Below, piece by piece: positions 33,864 through 42,395 of a stretch of DNA of 64,000 nt (the first letter of the stretch is position 1; each line of letters starts with the position of its first letter). A model generated the notes under the pieces. It was given only the letters and a program-made list of their open reading frames with translations, did not search any database and was not told the DNA's origin. The DNA lies in contig NZ_JAQBIE010000016.1 of NCBI RefSeq assembly GCF_028294535.1, forward strand, positions 1-64,000, given 5' to 3'. Both the position numbers and the translations under genes were made by a program. Origin of the DNA: Paracoccus onchidii. Its GTDB lineage: Bacteria > Pseudomonadota > Alphaproteobacteria > Rhodobacterales > Rhodobacteraceae.

Positions 33864-33875
33864 TGACTTTTGTCA
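33864..33875. promoter_or_regulatory. Second dyad of the same promoter region
   Basis: TGAC-TTTT-GTCA, a perfect dyad sharing the TTTGTCA half-site with the repeat at 33823-33845. Two neighbouring sites would suit cooperative binding of a tetrameric SorC-type protein. Confidence 0.4.
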
Positions 33876-34543
33876 AAGAAAATACTTCAAAGTTCAACTT
33901 CGACGCATCGATCAATCCGCAACGGAAGAAACGGGGGGTGATGTCGATGAAACCCGTGCCCGAAACCCGGCTTGGTGCTCTTGGTTATGGTCGGTTTTGC
34001 ATCGAGCTTTTTTCATTGATATCGCGGTTGCGATACGGCCAGCCATTTCAGCCTGGACAGGATGAATTCCCTTGTGATCTCTGCGCAGTCTTTTGCCCGC
34101 CGATCCGCGTCGGGGTGACCCGCAGGGGCGGGCGTGGGATCGCGCCATTTGACGTGGCGGATCGGCCATGCGTTGTGAATGCAGAGGTTCCAGGGGCGAG
34201 CTTTCTTGCCCTGGAACGTGCTTGACCAGAAATGTGTGATGTCAGGGGAAATCCCGCCGCGCCGTCGGCACAACGGCTTGGCCGGACGCCTGTTGATCAG
34301 CTCAGCGCGATGTCATGCATATGCGGTATGGCGAAACGAAGGGACGGCATCGCGCCCGGTTGGAAACAGCGGGTCCGTGGGGGCGGAATATGCGCGGGTT
34401 GTCAGCAGATCGCGTCTTGCGGTGATATCCGCTGTCGGGATGAATGGTTTGAATCGCCGGGCCGAAGGCCAAGCAACCCGTCATTCAAGGGAATGGCGCC
34501 AGTCGGCGAGGGCCGCTGGCGCCGTCCCGGGGTTAGTGGCGTT
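33876..34543. other. Long intergenic region with no firm gene
   Basis: About 670 bp between the polyol promoter and the fmdB-like gene. A minus-strand frame from a TTG at 34273 to 34013 gives an 86-residue sequence rich in Trp (FWSSTFQGKKARPWNLC), which looks more protein-like than its neighbours but has no good start or ribosome site; it could be a remnant. A stem-loop lies inside that frame at 34187-34217. Nothing else is supported. Confidence 0.35.
34187..34217. repeat. Isolated inverted repeat in the long intergenic region
   Basis: GTTCCAGGGGC (34187-34197) pairs with GCCCTGGAAC (34208-34217), a 10-bp stem with one bulged G and a 10-nt loop. No gene ends immediately before it on either strand. 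It may be a former terminator or a mobile-element end. Confidence 0.4.
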
Positions 34544-34840
34544 TCAGCATTGTCCCAACATCCAACGCCGCGAGGTGGGGGGCGCCGCTTTCTTGCAGAG
34601 ATTGCAGCCGCAGCTGGGCAGATGGCGCCGTTTCATCACTTTTGGTGCCGCCGAGGTCGCGTCGGCGCGGGTCTCGGCGCGCCGCAGGGCGCTGGACAGG
34701 CGACTGACCTGGGGAATGGATGGCAGCACGGCGCTGATCTTGCCGCAATCCGGGCAAGGCAGGCCATCGCGACTGGTTTCATAGCTGGCCCAGTCGCTGA
34801 AAATGCCGTGGTCATGACAGGCAAAATCATAGATTGGCAT
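34544..34840 (-). CDS. fmdB: FmdB-family zinc-ribbon protein
   Basis: 98 residues beginning MPIYDFACHDHGIFSDWASY, the FmdB N-terminus, with the zinc-ribbon pair PCPDCG and a second pair SCGCNLC near the C-terminus. FmdB was described as a putative regulator in the formamidase operon of Methylophilus; similar small zinc ribbons are found beside amidase genes in many bacteria. It lies 12 bp after the AmiS/UreI gene, with AAAGGA before the ATG, and is the last gene of the formamidase operon. Its molecular role is not settled. Confidence 0.85.
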   Translation of the reverse strand: MPIYDFACHDHGIFSDWASYETSRDGLPCPDCGKISAVLPSIPQVSRLSSALRRAETRADATSAAPKVMKRRHLPSCGCNLCKKAAPPTSRRWMLGQC

Positions 34841-34852
34841 GGGTATTCCTTT

Positions 34853-35365
34853 CTACATCATTCCATCCAGCAACAGGATCCCGGGAACCCAACCGGTGAA
34901 GATGCCGGCAAAGACCGTGGCCCAGGCCGTCTGCTTCAGGATTGGCCGCCCAAGGGCCAGCAGCAGGAAATACATGAACCACAGCACCGCCCAGATCAGC
35001 CAGTTGGTTGCCAGCCAGATCTCGCCGCCGCTGGAGGCCGCGGCATAGGCCCGCAGGATCACCGGAACCAAGGTCAGCGCCACGAAGAAACTGAACCAGC
35101 CAAGGCCCCGGCCATCGACCTGGGTCAGCCGGTTATAGGCGACCCATAGATAGGTGGTTGCAAACAACAGGGTCAGCGCGGCTGCGCGGATGCTGCCGGC
35201 ATCGGCCCCCGGCCCGAAGGCCGACTGCACTGCAACCGCGGTCGCCACCAGCCCCGAGACGATATTGATGACCACGATCTCGCGGTCCTCGATCTTGCCC
35301 ATCAGCCATAGGCCGTTCAGAAACAGGACCGCGCCGACCCAAAGCAGCAGAAATCCAAGTATCAT
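34853..35365 (-). CDS. AmiS/UreI-family amide/urea channel
   Basis: 170 residues with six hydrophobic helices, starting MILGFLLLWVGAVLFLNGLW with the AmiS/UreI pattern LFLNGLWLMG and VAYNRLTQVDGRGLGWFSFF. These small inner-membrane proteins allow short amides or urea to enter. The start at 35365 has AGGAGC upstream; 56 in-frame codons before it are not protein-like. Between fmdA and fmdB it should bring in formamide or a similar amide. Confidence 0.9.
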   Translation of the reverse strand: MILGFLLLWVGAVLFLNGLWLMGKIEDREIVVINIVSGLVATAVAVQSAFGPGADAGSIRAAALTLLFATTYLWVAYNRLTQVDGRGLGWFSFFVALTLVPVILRAYAAASSGGEIWLATNWLIWAVLWFMYFLLLALGRPILKQTAWATVFAGIFTGWVPGILLLDGMM

Positions 35366-35420
35366 CGAATTGCTCCTGTAATCCGCCCCCGGAACCGGTC
35401 CGAGGGCGGCGCTGAAGGGG

Positions 35421-36647
35421 TCAGGTGGATGTCGCCCATGCGACCTCGGGGACCGAGCGTTTCGGCCCGTCGCCATTTGGCCTGATGTCGAAATCGAAGA
35501 TCCCGGTCGGAATGGCCACGGTGGCGCAGACATTGGGAATGTCGACGATACCCGCGATGCGTCCCTCGACCGGTGCGGTGCCCAGGATCATATAGGCCTG
35601 TTCGCCGGAATAGCCGAACTTCTTCAGATACTCGATCGCATTCAGGCAGGCGCGGCGATAGGCGACATGGGCGTCCAGATAGTACTGCTCGCCCGTATGC
35701 TCATCGACCGAAATGCCTTCGAAGATCAGGTAGTCGTCGAAATGGGGGTCGATGGGCGAGGGACGGAAGATCGGGTTCACGACACCGTATTTGTCCATGC
35801 CGCCCTTGATGATCTCGACCTTGATCTCGATCCAGCCTGCCATCTCGATGGCGCCGCAGAAGGTGATTTCGCCGTCGCCCTGGCTGAAATGAATGTCACC
35901 CATCGAAAGGCCGCCCCCGTCGACATAGACAGGGAAGTAGACTTTCGAACCGCGCGACAGGTTCTTGATGTCGCAGTTGCCGCCATGTTCGCGCGGCGGC
36001 ACGGTGCGCCAGGCCTCTTTCGCGGCGGATTCCCTGGCGTTCCCTGTCAGCGCGCCCATCAGCGCCGTTCCGGCATGGGGCGGATTGGCAAGGGGTGGCA
36101 CGCGGTTTGGATCGGTGGCGATCAGTTCCGCCTCGCGACGGTTGGCTTCGGCCAAAAGCTTGTGATCGGGCAGACAACCGATCAGGCCGGGATGGATCAG
36201 GCCGGGATAGCGCACCCCCGGAATATGGCGCGAAGTGGTATAAATGCCTTCGAAATCCCAGATGGACTTGGTGGCCTTTGGGTAATGTTCGGTCAGGAAT
36301 CCACCGCCATTCTCCTTGGCAAACAATCCGTTAAAGCCCCAGCGCGATTCCGGTAGCGCCCCGATGTCGAGAATGTCGACCACCAGCAGATCGCCCGGTT
36401 CGGCCCCATGAAAGCCGAACGGACCCGACAGGTAATGCACCCGCGTCAGATCGGCGTCGCGAATGTCGTTGGCACTGTCATTGTTGCCGACCTGTCCGCC
36501 GGTCCAGTCATAGCATTCGATCCGCAGGACTTCACCGGGCTTGAACATGTCCACCATGGGAATGTCGGGGTGCCAGCGGTTATGCCCTTTCTGGGCGTTG
36601 TCCTCGGGTGCCTTGCCGAGATCGATCTCGAAAACGGTTTTGGACAT
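35421..36647 (-). CDS. fmdA: Formamidase FmdA (acetamidase/formamidase family)
   Basis: 408 residues, the normal FmdA length. Recognisable segments are VLRIECYDWTGGQVGNNDSA, FHGAEPGDLLVVDILDIG, PGLIHPGLIGCLPDHKLL, REHGGNCDIKNLSRGSKVYF, GGLSMGDIHFSQGDGEITF and the C-terminal AYMILGTAPVEGRIAGIVDI. It hydrolyses formamide to formate and ammonia in the cytoplasm, so it supplies nitrogen. ATG 36647 follows GGGAGG; the frame is open for 86 more codons upstream but those run through the promoter repeats. The repeats at 36710-36782 lie directly upstream and probably bind the OmpR-type regulator encoded at 40565-41365. Confidence 0.95.
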   Translation of the reverse strand: MSKTVFEIDLGKAPEDNAQKGHNRWHPDIPMVDMFKPGEVLRIECYDWTGGQVGNNDSANDIRDADLTRVHYLSGPFGFHGAEPGDLLVVDILDIGALPESRWGFNGLFAKENGGGFLTEHYPKATKSIWDFEGIYTTSRHIPGVRYPGLIHPGLIGCLPDHKLLAEANRREAELIATDPNRVPPLANPPHAGTALMGALTGNARESAAKEAWRTVPPREHGGNCDIKNLSRGSKVYFPVYVDGGGLSMGDIHFSQGDGEITFCGAIEMAGWIEIKVEIIKGGMDKYGVVNPIFRPSPIDPHFDDYLIFEGISVDEHTGEQYYLDAHVAYRRACLNAIEYLKKFGYSGEQAYMILGTAPVEGRIAGIVDIPNVCATVAIPTGIFDFDIRPNGDGPKRSVPEVAWATST

Positions 36648-36709
36648 TGTTTCCTCCCTATCTTGCATGGGAACCGACATGCGGCCCTGACCGATCATGG
36701 TGAGGTGGC

Positions 36710-36782
36710 TTTGTAACCCGCGTTCCACGTGCAAGCCGGCGTTTTGTAAATTTATGTAACCAGTTTGTAAGCAGGCTGTAAT
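36710..36782. promoter_or_regulatory. Helically phased TTTGTAA direct repeats (candidate OmpR-type operator)
   Basis: GTAA occurs at 36713, 36746, 36756, 36767 and 36778. The last four are spaced 10, 11 and 11 bp, and the first is 33 bp (3 x 11) away. Most copies extend to TTTGTAA. Tandem repeats with a period of about 11 bp are the classic site type for OmpR/PhoB-family regulators, which bind head to tail. The array sits between fmdA (63 bp from its start) and the divergent permease-kinase gene. Confidence 0.7.
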
Positions 36783-36897
36783 CATCCGCACTTTTCCGGG
36801 GGTTGCGGCGCAACGGCAATTCACAGGACCGGAAATCGTCTTTAGGGTGGCAGGGTCGCGTTGCCCTTTGTGCAATGTCGATCCCTGGGGAGGGGCC

Positions 36898-39552
36898 ATG
36901 ACCATTCGGACCGAAGCGTCGCGGACGCCGTTGCCTGCGGGCGACGCGACCGATGCACCATCATTGGCGATGCCGGGCGCGGCGACGCCCCTTCCGGGTT
37001 TCGAGCCCGTGCGCCGCAGCTATCAATCCTGGGTCGCCGATGAGACGGTCGAGGATTACGCGCTGCGTTACGCCCCGGTAAATCACCGTCGCTGGAGCCC
37101 GTTCGTCATTGCCAACACCGCTTTGGGCGGGATCTCGTTCCTTGCGCTCGAGGCGATCGGTGCGGCGCTGACCCTGTCCTGGGGCGTGCTGGCGACGATG
37201 ATCGCGGTGTTGCTGGCGTCGATCTTCATCTTCATCACCAGCCTGCCCATCGCCTATCACGCGGCGCGCAGCAATGTGGACATGGATTTGCTGACCCGCG
37301 GGGCTGGGTTTGGCTATATCGGGTCGTCGATCACGTCGCTGGTCTATACCTCTTACACGATCATCTTCTTTGCGTTGGAAGGCGTCATCATCGCGCAGGC
37401 GCTGCTGGTCAGCATCAACCTGCCGTTGCATTACGGCTATCTGGTTTCGACCCTGTTCATCCTGCCATTTGCGGTGCGCGGTATGACGGCGATTTCGCGG
37501 TTTCAGATGGTGACGCAAATTCCGTGGATCGTTCTGGGATTGCTGCCCTTCGTCGTCATCGCACTGTCCGATCCGCAGGCCGTGGTTCGCTGGCAGGCGT
37601 CAAGCGGGCCGGAACTGGGCTGGCTGTCGCTTGGCGCGGCGATCAGCGTGCTATGCGCGCTGTCCCTGCAGATCGGGGAACAGGTCGACTATCTGCGCTT
37701 TCTGCCGCCACGTGAAAGCATGACGGGCCTGCGCTGGTGGGGGGCGATGATCCTTGCCGGGCCGGGCTGGATCCTGATTGGTGGTGCCAAGGTCTTGATG
37801 GGCAGCTTTCTGGTCACCCTGGCCATCAACGACGGCATGAGCCCCGAATTCGCGGTCGAGCCGATCGGCATGTTCTGGCAGGCGTTCCAACATGCGTTCG
37901 GCCCCGGTCTCGCGTTGGCGTTGGCGACGATCTATATCCTTCTGGCACAGGTGAAGATCAATGTGACCAACGCCTATGCAGGTTCACTTGCCCAGTCGAA
38001 CCTGTTCCTGCGACTGACGCGCTATCATCCCGGAAGGTTGGTCTGGCTGCTGTTTCATGTCACGATCAGTTGCGCGTTGATGCTGCTGGGGGTGTTTTCG
38101 ACGCTAGAGGCCGTGTTGGCGATCTATTCCAACCTTGCGCTGGCCTGGCTTGGGGCGCTTTTTGCCGATCTGGCGATCCTGAAGCCCCTCGGCCGAAGTC
38201 CGCGTCATATCGAGTTCAAGCGCGCCTATCTGCCGGCCTTCAATCCGGTGGGCTGTGGGGGCATGGCGCTGGGGGGACTGGTCGGGGTGTCGCTGTATCT
38301 GGGCATCGCGGGGCCGTTCCTGCAGGCGTGGTCGCCGCCCATCGCTTTCCTGATCGCCATGCTAAGCGCCGTGGTGATCGGCAGCCTGCGCGGGCCTGCC
38401 GGATATTTCGCACGCACGCCATATGATTTCGGGCACGCGGCTGATTGTCTCTGCGCGATATGCACGCACGGGTATGAAAACCGCGACATGGTCTATTGCA
38501 CCTTCTACGAACGCCCGATCTGTTCGCTATGTTGCAGCCTGGAACCACATTGCCGTGACTATTGCAAACGACCTCCTCCGGTGGCTATGCAGCCAAGCGG
38601 CTTGGAAAGTTTGCGCCTGCACCGGGTCTCGCCTCAGATCTGGCAGCGGATCTGGCAGATTGCCGCCGTGTTCGTCGCGCTTCTGGTCGGACTTGGCTGT
38701 CTGTACTTGATTGCGCGCTATCTTGCGTCGGGGTTGCATGATCCGGCATTGGTGCGGCATTTCTTTTTGGGTTCGGCGCCGCTGCTGGCGCTGATCGCGA
38801 TCTGGATCGTGATGGCAAATGAACGCAGGCGGCTGACCGAAGATGACCTGCTGCGCGCGCTGACCCGGCTGAGCATCACCCAGCGCGAGCTTGCGTTGAA
38901 CCAGCGCCTCGCCGCTGTCGGCGAGGTCGCGGCCACGATCAGCCACGAACTGCGCAACCCGTTGGGCACCATCACCAGCTCGGTCGAGGTTCTCTCTCGC
39001 GACCCCGGTCTCGGCCCCGATTCCGAAGAGGATGTCGCCCGCATCCGTCGCAATATCCGCCGGTGCAGCCGGATTATCGACATCCTGCTGGATTTCGCGC
39101 GACAGGGCGAGAACGAGATTGTCTCGGTCGATCTGCGGGAATGGCTGTTGGCCAGCCTGTCGGACCATTCGGCACGCCATCATGTGCGGTTGGATGTGCC
39201 CATGGGAATGCGTCTGGCCTGCGATCCGTCACGTTTACAGTTCGCGATCCTCAACCTGATCGACAACGCTGCCCACGCCGCCGAATCCGCCAGACGCAGC
39301 CCAAGTATCGCCCTGAGCGTCATCCGCCGCCCCGATGTGACCGTGATCGAGGTTGCCGATAACGGTGCGGGTATGCCGCCCGATCTGCGTGCCCGTGCGT
39401 TTGACCCGTTGTTCACGACCAAGGGGGCAGGTGTCGGGCTGGGGCTTCCGCTGGTTCGGCGCGTGGCCCAGATGCATGGCGGCGAGGCATGGGTCGAACG
39501 TAGTGGCCCCGACGGCACCGCCATGCGCCTGTCGATTCCGGATGCGCCATGA
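36898..39552 (+). CDS. NCS1-type permease fused to a histidine kinase
   Basis: 884 residues. Residues about 15-500 form a 12-helix NCS1 (nucleobase-cation symport) permease-like domain (VNHRRWSPFVIANTALGGIS, QIGEQVDYLRFLPPRESMTG, QVKINVTNAYAGSLAQSNLF). Residues 517-556 hold nine cysteines (517, 519, 522, 534, 542, 545, 546, 552, 556), a CxxC-rich linker also seen in other transporter-kinases. Two more helices follow (about 585-640), then a HisKA with His683 in ATISHELRNPLG and an HATPase ending GAGVGLGLPLVRRV. The transport part probably acts as sensor, perhaps for an amide or nucleobase. ATG 36898 has GGGGAGGGG. Its stop overlaps the next gene by 4 bp. Confidence 0.9.
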   Translation: MTIRTEASRTPLPAGDATDAPSLAMPGAATPLPGFEPVRRSYQSWVADETVEDYALRYAPVNHRRWSPFVIANTALGGISFLALEAIGAALTLSWGVLATMIAVLLASIFIFITSLPIAYHAARSNVDMDLLTRGAGFGYIGSSITSLVYTSYTIIFFALEGVIIAQALLVSINLPLHYGYLVSTLFILPFAVRGMTAISRFQMVTQIPWIVLGLLPFVVIALSDPQAVVRWQASSGPELGWLSLGAAISVLCALSLQIGEQVDYLRFLPPRESMTGLRWWGAMILAGPGWILIGGAKVLMGSFLVTLAINDGMSPEFAVEPIGMFWQAFQHAFGPGLALALATIYILLAQVKINVTNAYAGSLAQSNLFLRLTRYHPGRLVWLLFHVTISCALMLLGVFSTLEAVLAIYSNLALAWLGALFADLAILKPLGRSPRHIEFKRAYLPAFNPVGCGGMALGGLVGVSLYLGIAGPFLQAWSPPIAFLIAMLSAVVIGSLRGPAGYFARTPYDFGHAADCLCAICTHGYENRDMVYCTFYERPICSLCCSLEPHCRDYCKRPPPVAMQPSGLESLRLHRVSPQIWQRIWQIAAVFVALLVGLGCLYLIARYLASGLHDPALVRHFFLGSAPLLALIAIWIVMANERRRLTEDDLLRALTRLSITQRELALNQRLAAVGEVAATISHELRNPLGTITSSVEVLSRDPGLGPDSEEDVARIRRNIRRCSRIIDILLDFARQGENEIVSVDLREWLLASLSDHSARHHVRLDVPMGMRLACDPSRLQFAILNLIDNAAHAAESARRSPSIALSVIRRPDVTVIEVADNGAGMPPDLRARAFDPLFTTKGAGVGLGLPLVRRVAQMHGGEAWVERSGPDGTAMRLSIPDAP

Positions 39553-40652
39553 CACAGCCCCGCCTGTTGATTGTCGATGACGAAGCCGATTTTGCCGTCT
39601 CGACCGCCCGCGCCCTTGCCCTCGAAGGGGTCCAGACGGTGCTGGCTCATGACGGGGCCGGTGCGGTTGCGGCCGTCGAGGCGGGCGATTGCCAAATGGC
39701 GCTGCTGGATATCCGGATCCGCAACGAGGACGGGACCGAACTGGCCGCAAGGCTGAAAACGATCCGCCCAGACCTGATCGTGATCATCATGACCGCCTAT
39801 GCGTCGGTCGACAGCGCGATTTCGGCGATGCAGGCAGGGGCGCATGATTATCTGCGCAAACCCTTCTTTCTGGATGAATTGATGCGCGCCCTTGGACGTG
39901 GCGGTGAAATCCTTGAACTTCGCCATGAAAAAGAGGCTGCCGAGCGTGAACTGGCCATGCTGCGCCAGCTAGAGGCCACCTCGCAACTGGCGGCCGGTCT
40001 GTCGCATGATTTCCTGAATATGCTGGCCGTGGTGCAGGGCAACCTGTCCGTTCTGAGCGATCGATTGGGCGACGCCCCCGCTTTGCTGCCCTATGCCCGC
40101 GACGCGAACAAGGCCGCCGCATCGGCAGCCAGTGTCGTGGCGCGGTTGGGTGGCTTTCTGCGTGACCGCAAGACCGACACCCAGCCGATTGATCTGCGCG
40201 ATCCGGTTCGCGCGGCGGTCGAGATGGTCCGCGGCACGATATGTGCCGGGATGACGCTGAGACTGAGCCTGCCGGCGGAACCGTTATTGGTGCTGGCCGA
40301 TGCCAGCCTTGTCGAGACCGCGATAGTCAATTTGCTGATCAATGCCCGTGATGCGACGCAGGGGCATGGCGGTGCAGTGATCTTTCTGTCCCGGATCGTG
40401 CAGGGCGGATCCTATGCCCGGCTGTCTGTGCAGGATGACGGGCCGGGTCTGGATGACGATGCGCAAGGTCGGGCGCTGACGCCGTTCTTTACCACCAAGA
40501 CGCATGGAACCGGGCTGGGCCTGCCGATGATTCAGCAATTCGCGCTGAATAATGGTGGACGGTTTCACTTGGCGAATTCGTCCGAAGGCGGCGCCATCGC
40601 GACATTGGATTTGCCAGCGCTTCCGGTCCATTCTGTCGGGGCGAACATATAG
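39549..40652 (+). CDS. Receiver-histidine kinase hybrid (REC at N-terminus)
   Basis: 367 residues. A receiver domain comes first (acidic DD10-11, phospho-acceptor Asp54 in MALLDIRI, Lys104 in YLRKPF), then a short coiled-coil, a HisKA with His153 in GLSHDFLNMLAV and an HATPase with NLLINARDATQ, DDGPGLDDDA and GTGLGLPM. It has no membrane or DNA-binding part. Coupled to the permease-kinase by an ATGA overlap, it probably forms the second step of a phosphorelay that ends at the OmpR-type regulator. Its last 88 bp overlap the convergent regulator gene. Confidence 0.88.
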   Translation: MTQPRLLIVDDEADFAVSTARALALEGVQTVLAHDGAGAVAAVEAGDCQMALLDIRIRNEDGTELAARLKTIRPDLIVIIMTAYASVDSAISAMQAGAHDYLRKPFFLDELMRALGRGGEILELRHEKEAAERELAMLRQLEATSQLAAGLSHDFLNMLAVVQGNLSVLSDRLGDAPALLPYARDANKAAASAASVVARLGGFLRDRKTDTQPIDLRDPVRAAVEMVRGTICAGMTLRLSLPAEPLLVLADASLVETAIVNLLINARDATQGHGGAVIFLSRIVQGGSYARLSVQDDGPGLDDDAQGRALTPFFTTKTHGTGLGLPMIQQFALNNGGRFHLANSSEGGAIATLDLPALPVHSVGANI

Positions 40653-41365
40653 CCTGCGCCGCGGATCGTGCGGATAATGCGATGTTGTGGGCCGGTGTCA
40701 CCGATCTTGCGGCGGATCTTTCCGATCATCACGTCAATCGAACGGTCATAGGGTGACCAGTCGCGATTGGCCGCGAAATCAAGAAGCTGATCGCGGCTCA
40801 GTACACGGCTGGGGCGCTGTGCAAGAATGCTGAACAGGTTGAATTCCTGCGCCGTCAATGGCCGGATCCGACCATTCGCATCGCGCAGCAACCGGGCATC
40901 CAGATCCATCGACCACTCCCCGAAGCGCAGTATGCGGGCGTGTTCGGGCCGGGCCGGCGTGGTGGCCTGAACGCGGCGAAGAATGGCGCGGATGCGGGCC
41001 AGCAATTCTCTTGGTTCAAAGGGTTTGACCATGAAGTCATCCGCTCCGATTTCCAGCCCGACGATACGGTCAATCGCTTCGCGCCGGGCAGACAGGAACA
41101 GGATGCCGGGGCCGTGTTCGCCCTTGACCTCGCGCGCCAGGGCATATCCGTCATCGCGACCCGGCAGGCCAATATCCAACACCACCATATCAAAACTGGC
41201 CCGGCGCAGAGCCTCGCGCATGGCAGGGCCGCTGGGGGCAACCTCGGCGTCGAAACCCTCTTCGGTGAAGTAGCGGATCAGGAAGGCGCCCAATGAGGGG
41301 TCGTCTTCGACGAACAGGACGCGCTGACGCGAATACGCCGGATCGGTATCAGTGATATTGGACAT
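40565..41365 (-). CDS. OmpR-family DNA-binding response regulator
   Basis: 266 residues: a receiver domain with Asp64 in MVVLDIGLPGRDD and Lys114 in FMVKPFEP, followed by a winged-helix output domain (LTAQEFNLFSILAQRPSRVL, RSIDVMIGKIRRKI, RTIRGAGYMF). The start at 41365 is chosen because the receiver fold begins there. The 3' end overlaps the convergent REC-kinase gene by 88 bp, both frames reading real protein up to their ends. It is the most likely protein to bind the GTAA repeats between fmdA and the permease-kinase. Confidence 0.9.
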   Translation of the reverse strand: MSNITDTDPAYSRQRVLFVEDDPSLGAFLIRYFTEEGFDAEVAPSGPAMREALRRASFDMVVLDIGLPGRDDGYALAREVKGEHGPGILFLSARREAIDRIVGLEIGADDFMVKPFEPRELLARIRAILRRVQATTPARPEHARILRFGEWSMDLDARLLRDANGRIRPLTAQEFNLFSILAQRPSRVLSRDQLLDFAANRDWSPYDRSIDVMIGKIRRKIGDTGPQHRIIRTIRGAGYMFAPTEWTGSAGKSNVAMAPPSDEFAK

Positions 41366-41576
41366 GTTCCCCCCCCTCCCTGATCTTACTGCAAGGATCG
41401 CCACTGCCAAGGGCTGTGGATGTTGGGCCGGCCCAGCACGCGGCAAAGTGATGCCGGCCCGGCAGCCCGGCCGGTGGCACGGACATAAAGGCGGCTAGGC
41501 AGAAGAATGTTTTTGAACGTTGCCCGAAACTTTGCGGATCGGTGGCCATTCTCCGCCGGACCGGAACATGCCGGGG

Positions 41577-42284
41577 TCAGATCGCTTCACGCGCCCTTTG
41601 GGACATTGCGACCTCGATATTGACGATCGCGTTCTTCAGATGCGCTATCAGGGCCTGGGATGCCACCTTTGCGTCACGTGCAAGCAAGGCATCGACGATT
41701 GCCTTGTGCTTGCGCGTTTGTCGTTCCCGGTTGGTTTGCAGTTGGGACGAGATGAACCGAGCCCGCCAGAGTCGTGTGTTGTACTGTCTGTGGGTTTCGC
41801 TGAGGGGCGGATTATGTGCCGCAGCGACGATCGAGCTGTGAAACGACATGTCGAGTTCAAAGCGCTTCATGGCGTCATCCGAATCCACACAACCGACCAT
41901 TTCGTCCTGCAGCTGAACAATCCGGGCCAGTTCGGCATCGGAGGCATGCTGACACGCCAGTTCCCCGGCCAACCCCTCCAGCGCGCCCTGGACGGACAGC
42001 CAATGCGAGAGTGTCTCAAGTGAGGGGTTTGCCACGCGCGGGCGACGGGTTTCGCTATAGTCAACCAAACCTTCCGTTTCGAGAAGGCGAATTGCGTCCC
42101 GCACCGGGGTGCGGCTGATACCAAGCAGGTCCGACAGGTCCCGCTCATTCAGCGCCAACCCGGGCGGAAGCTTTTCAAGCAAGATCAGCTGCCGTAACTT
42201 GTCCGCTGACTGTTCGGCCAGGCTCATTGGGCGCTCGGCCGAAATGTCATCGTCCAGAAGATCTTTTAGGGACATTGATTTCAT
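41577..42284 (-). CDS. GntR-family regulator, FCD subgroup (sugar-acid operon)
   Basis: 235 residues: a winged-helix N-terminus (ALNERDLSDLLGISRTPVRD, AIRLLETEGLV) and an FCD domain with metal-ligand-type residues (FELDMSFHSSIVAAA, HKAIVDALLARD). The start at 42284 has AAAGGG 8 nt before. It lies downstream of the dehydrogenase/DapA/enolase-type genes on the same strand and probably controls them and the divergent transporter operon through the dyads at 46034-46059. The effector is likely a sugar acid or keto-deoxy acid. Confidence 0.9.
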   Translation of the reverse strand: MKSMSLKDLLDDDISAERPMSLAEQSADKLRQLILLEKLPPGLALNERDLSDLLGISRTPVRDAIRLLETEGLVDYSETRRPRVANPSLETLSHWLSVQGALEGLAGELACQHASDAELARIVQLQDEMVGCVDSDDAMKRFELDMSFHSSIVAAAHNPPLSETHRQYNTRLWRARFISSQLQTNRERQTRKHKAIVDALLARDAKVASQALIAHLKNAIVNIEVAMSQRAREAI

Positions 42285-42395
42285 TCTCGTTACCCTTTCC
42301 AGAAAGGCGCGGCACGCCATTCACCGGTCAGGGAAGCCTACGTTGAAGCAACTGTAGCCTTCCCGCCGACCCGAGACAATGTGTCGGGCAGTGGT

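Noticed and set aside
34232-35149. Plus-strand open frame of 305 codons over the fmdB-like and AmiS/UreI genes
   Set aside because: The minus-strand genes have family motifs, proper starts and operon spacing. The plus frame is Gly/Arg/Gln-rich with no motif.
35421-36905. Extended formamidase starting at 36905
   Set aside because: The extra 86 codons run through the promoter repeats; the start at 36647 has a strong ribosome site and matches the normal family length.
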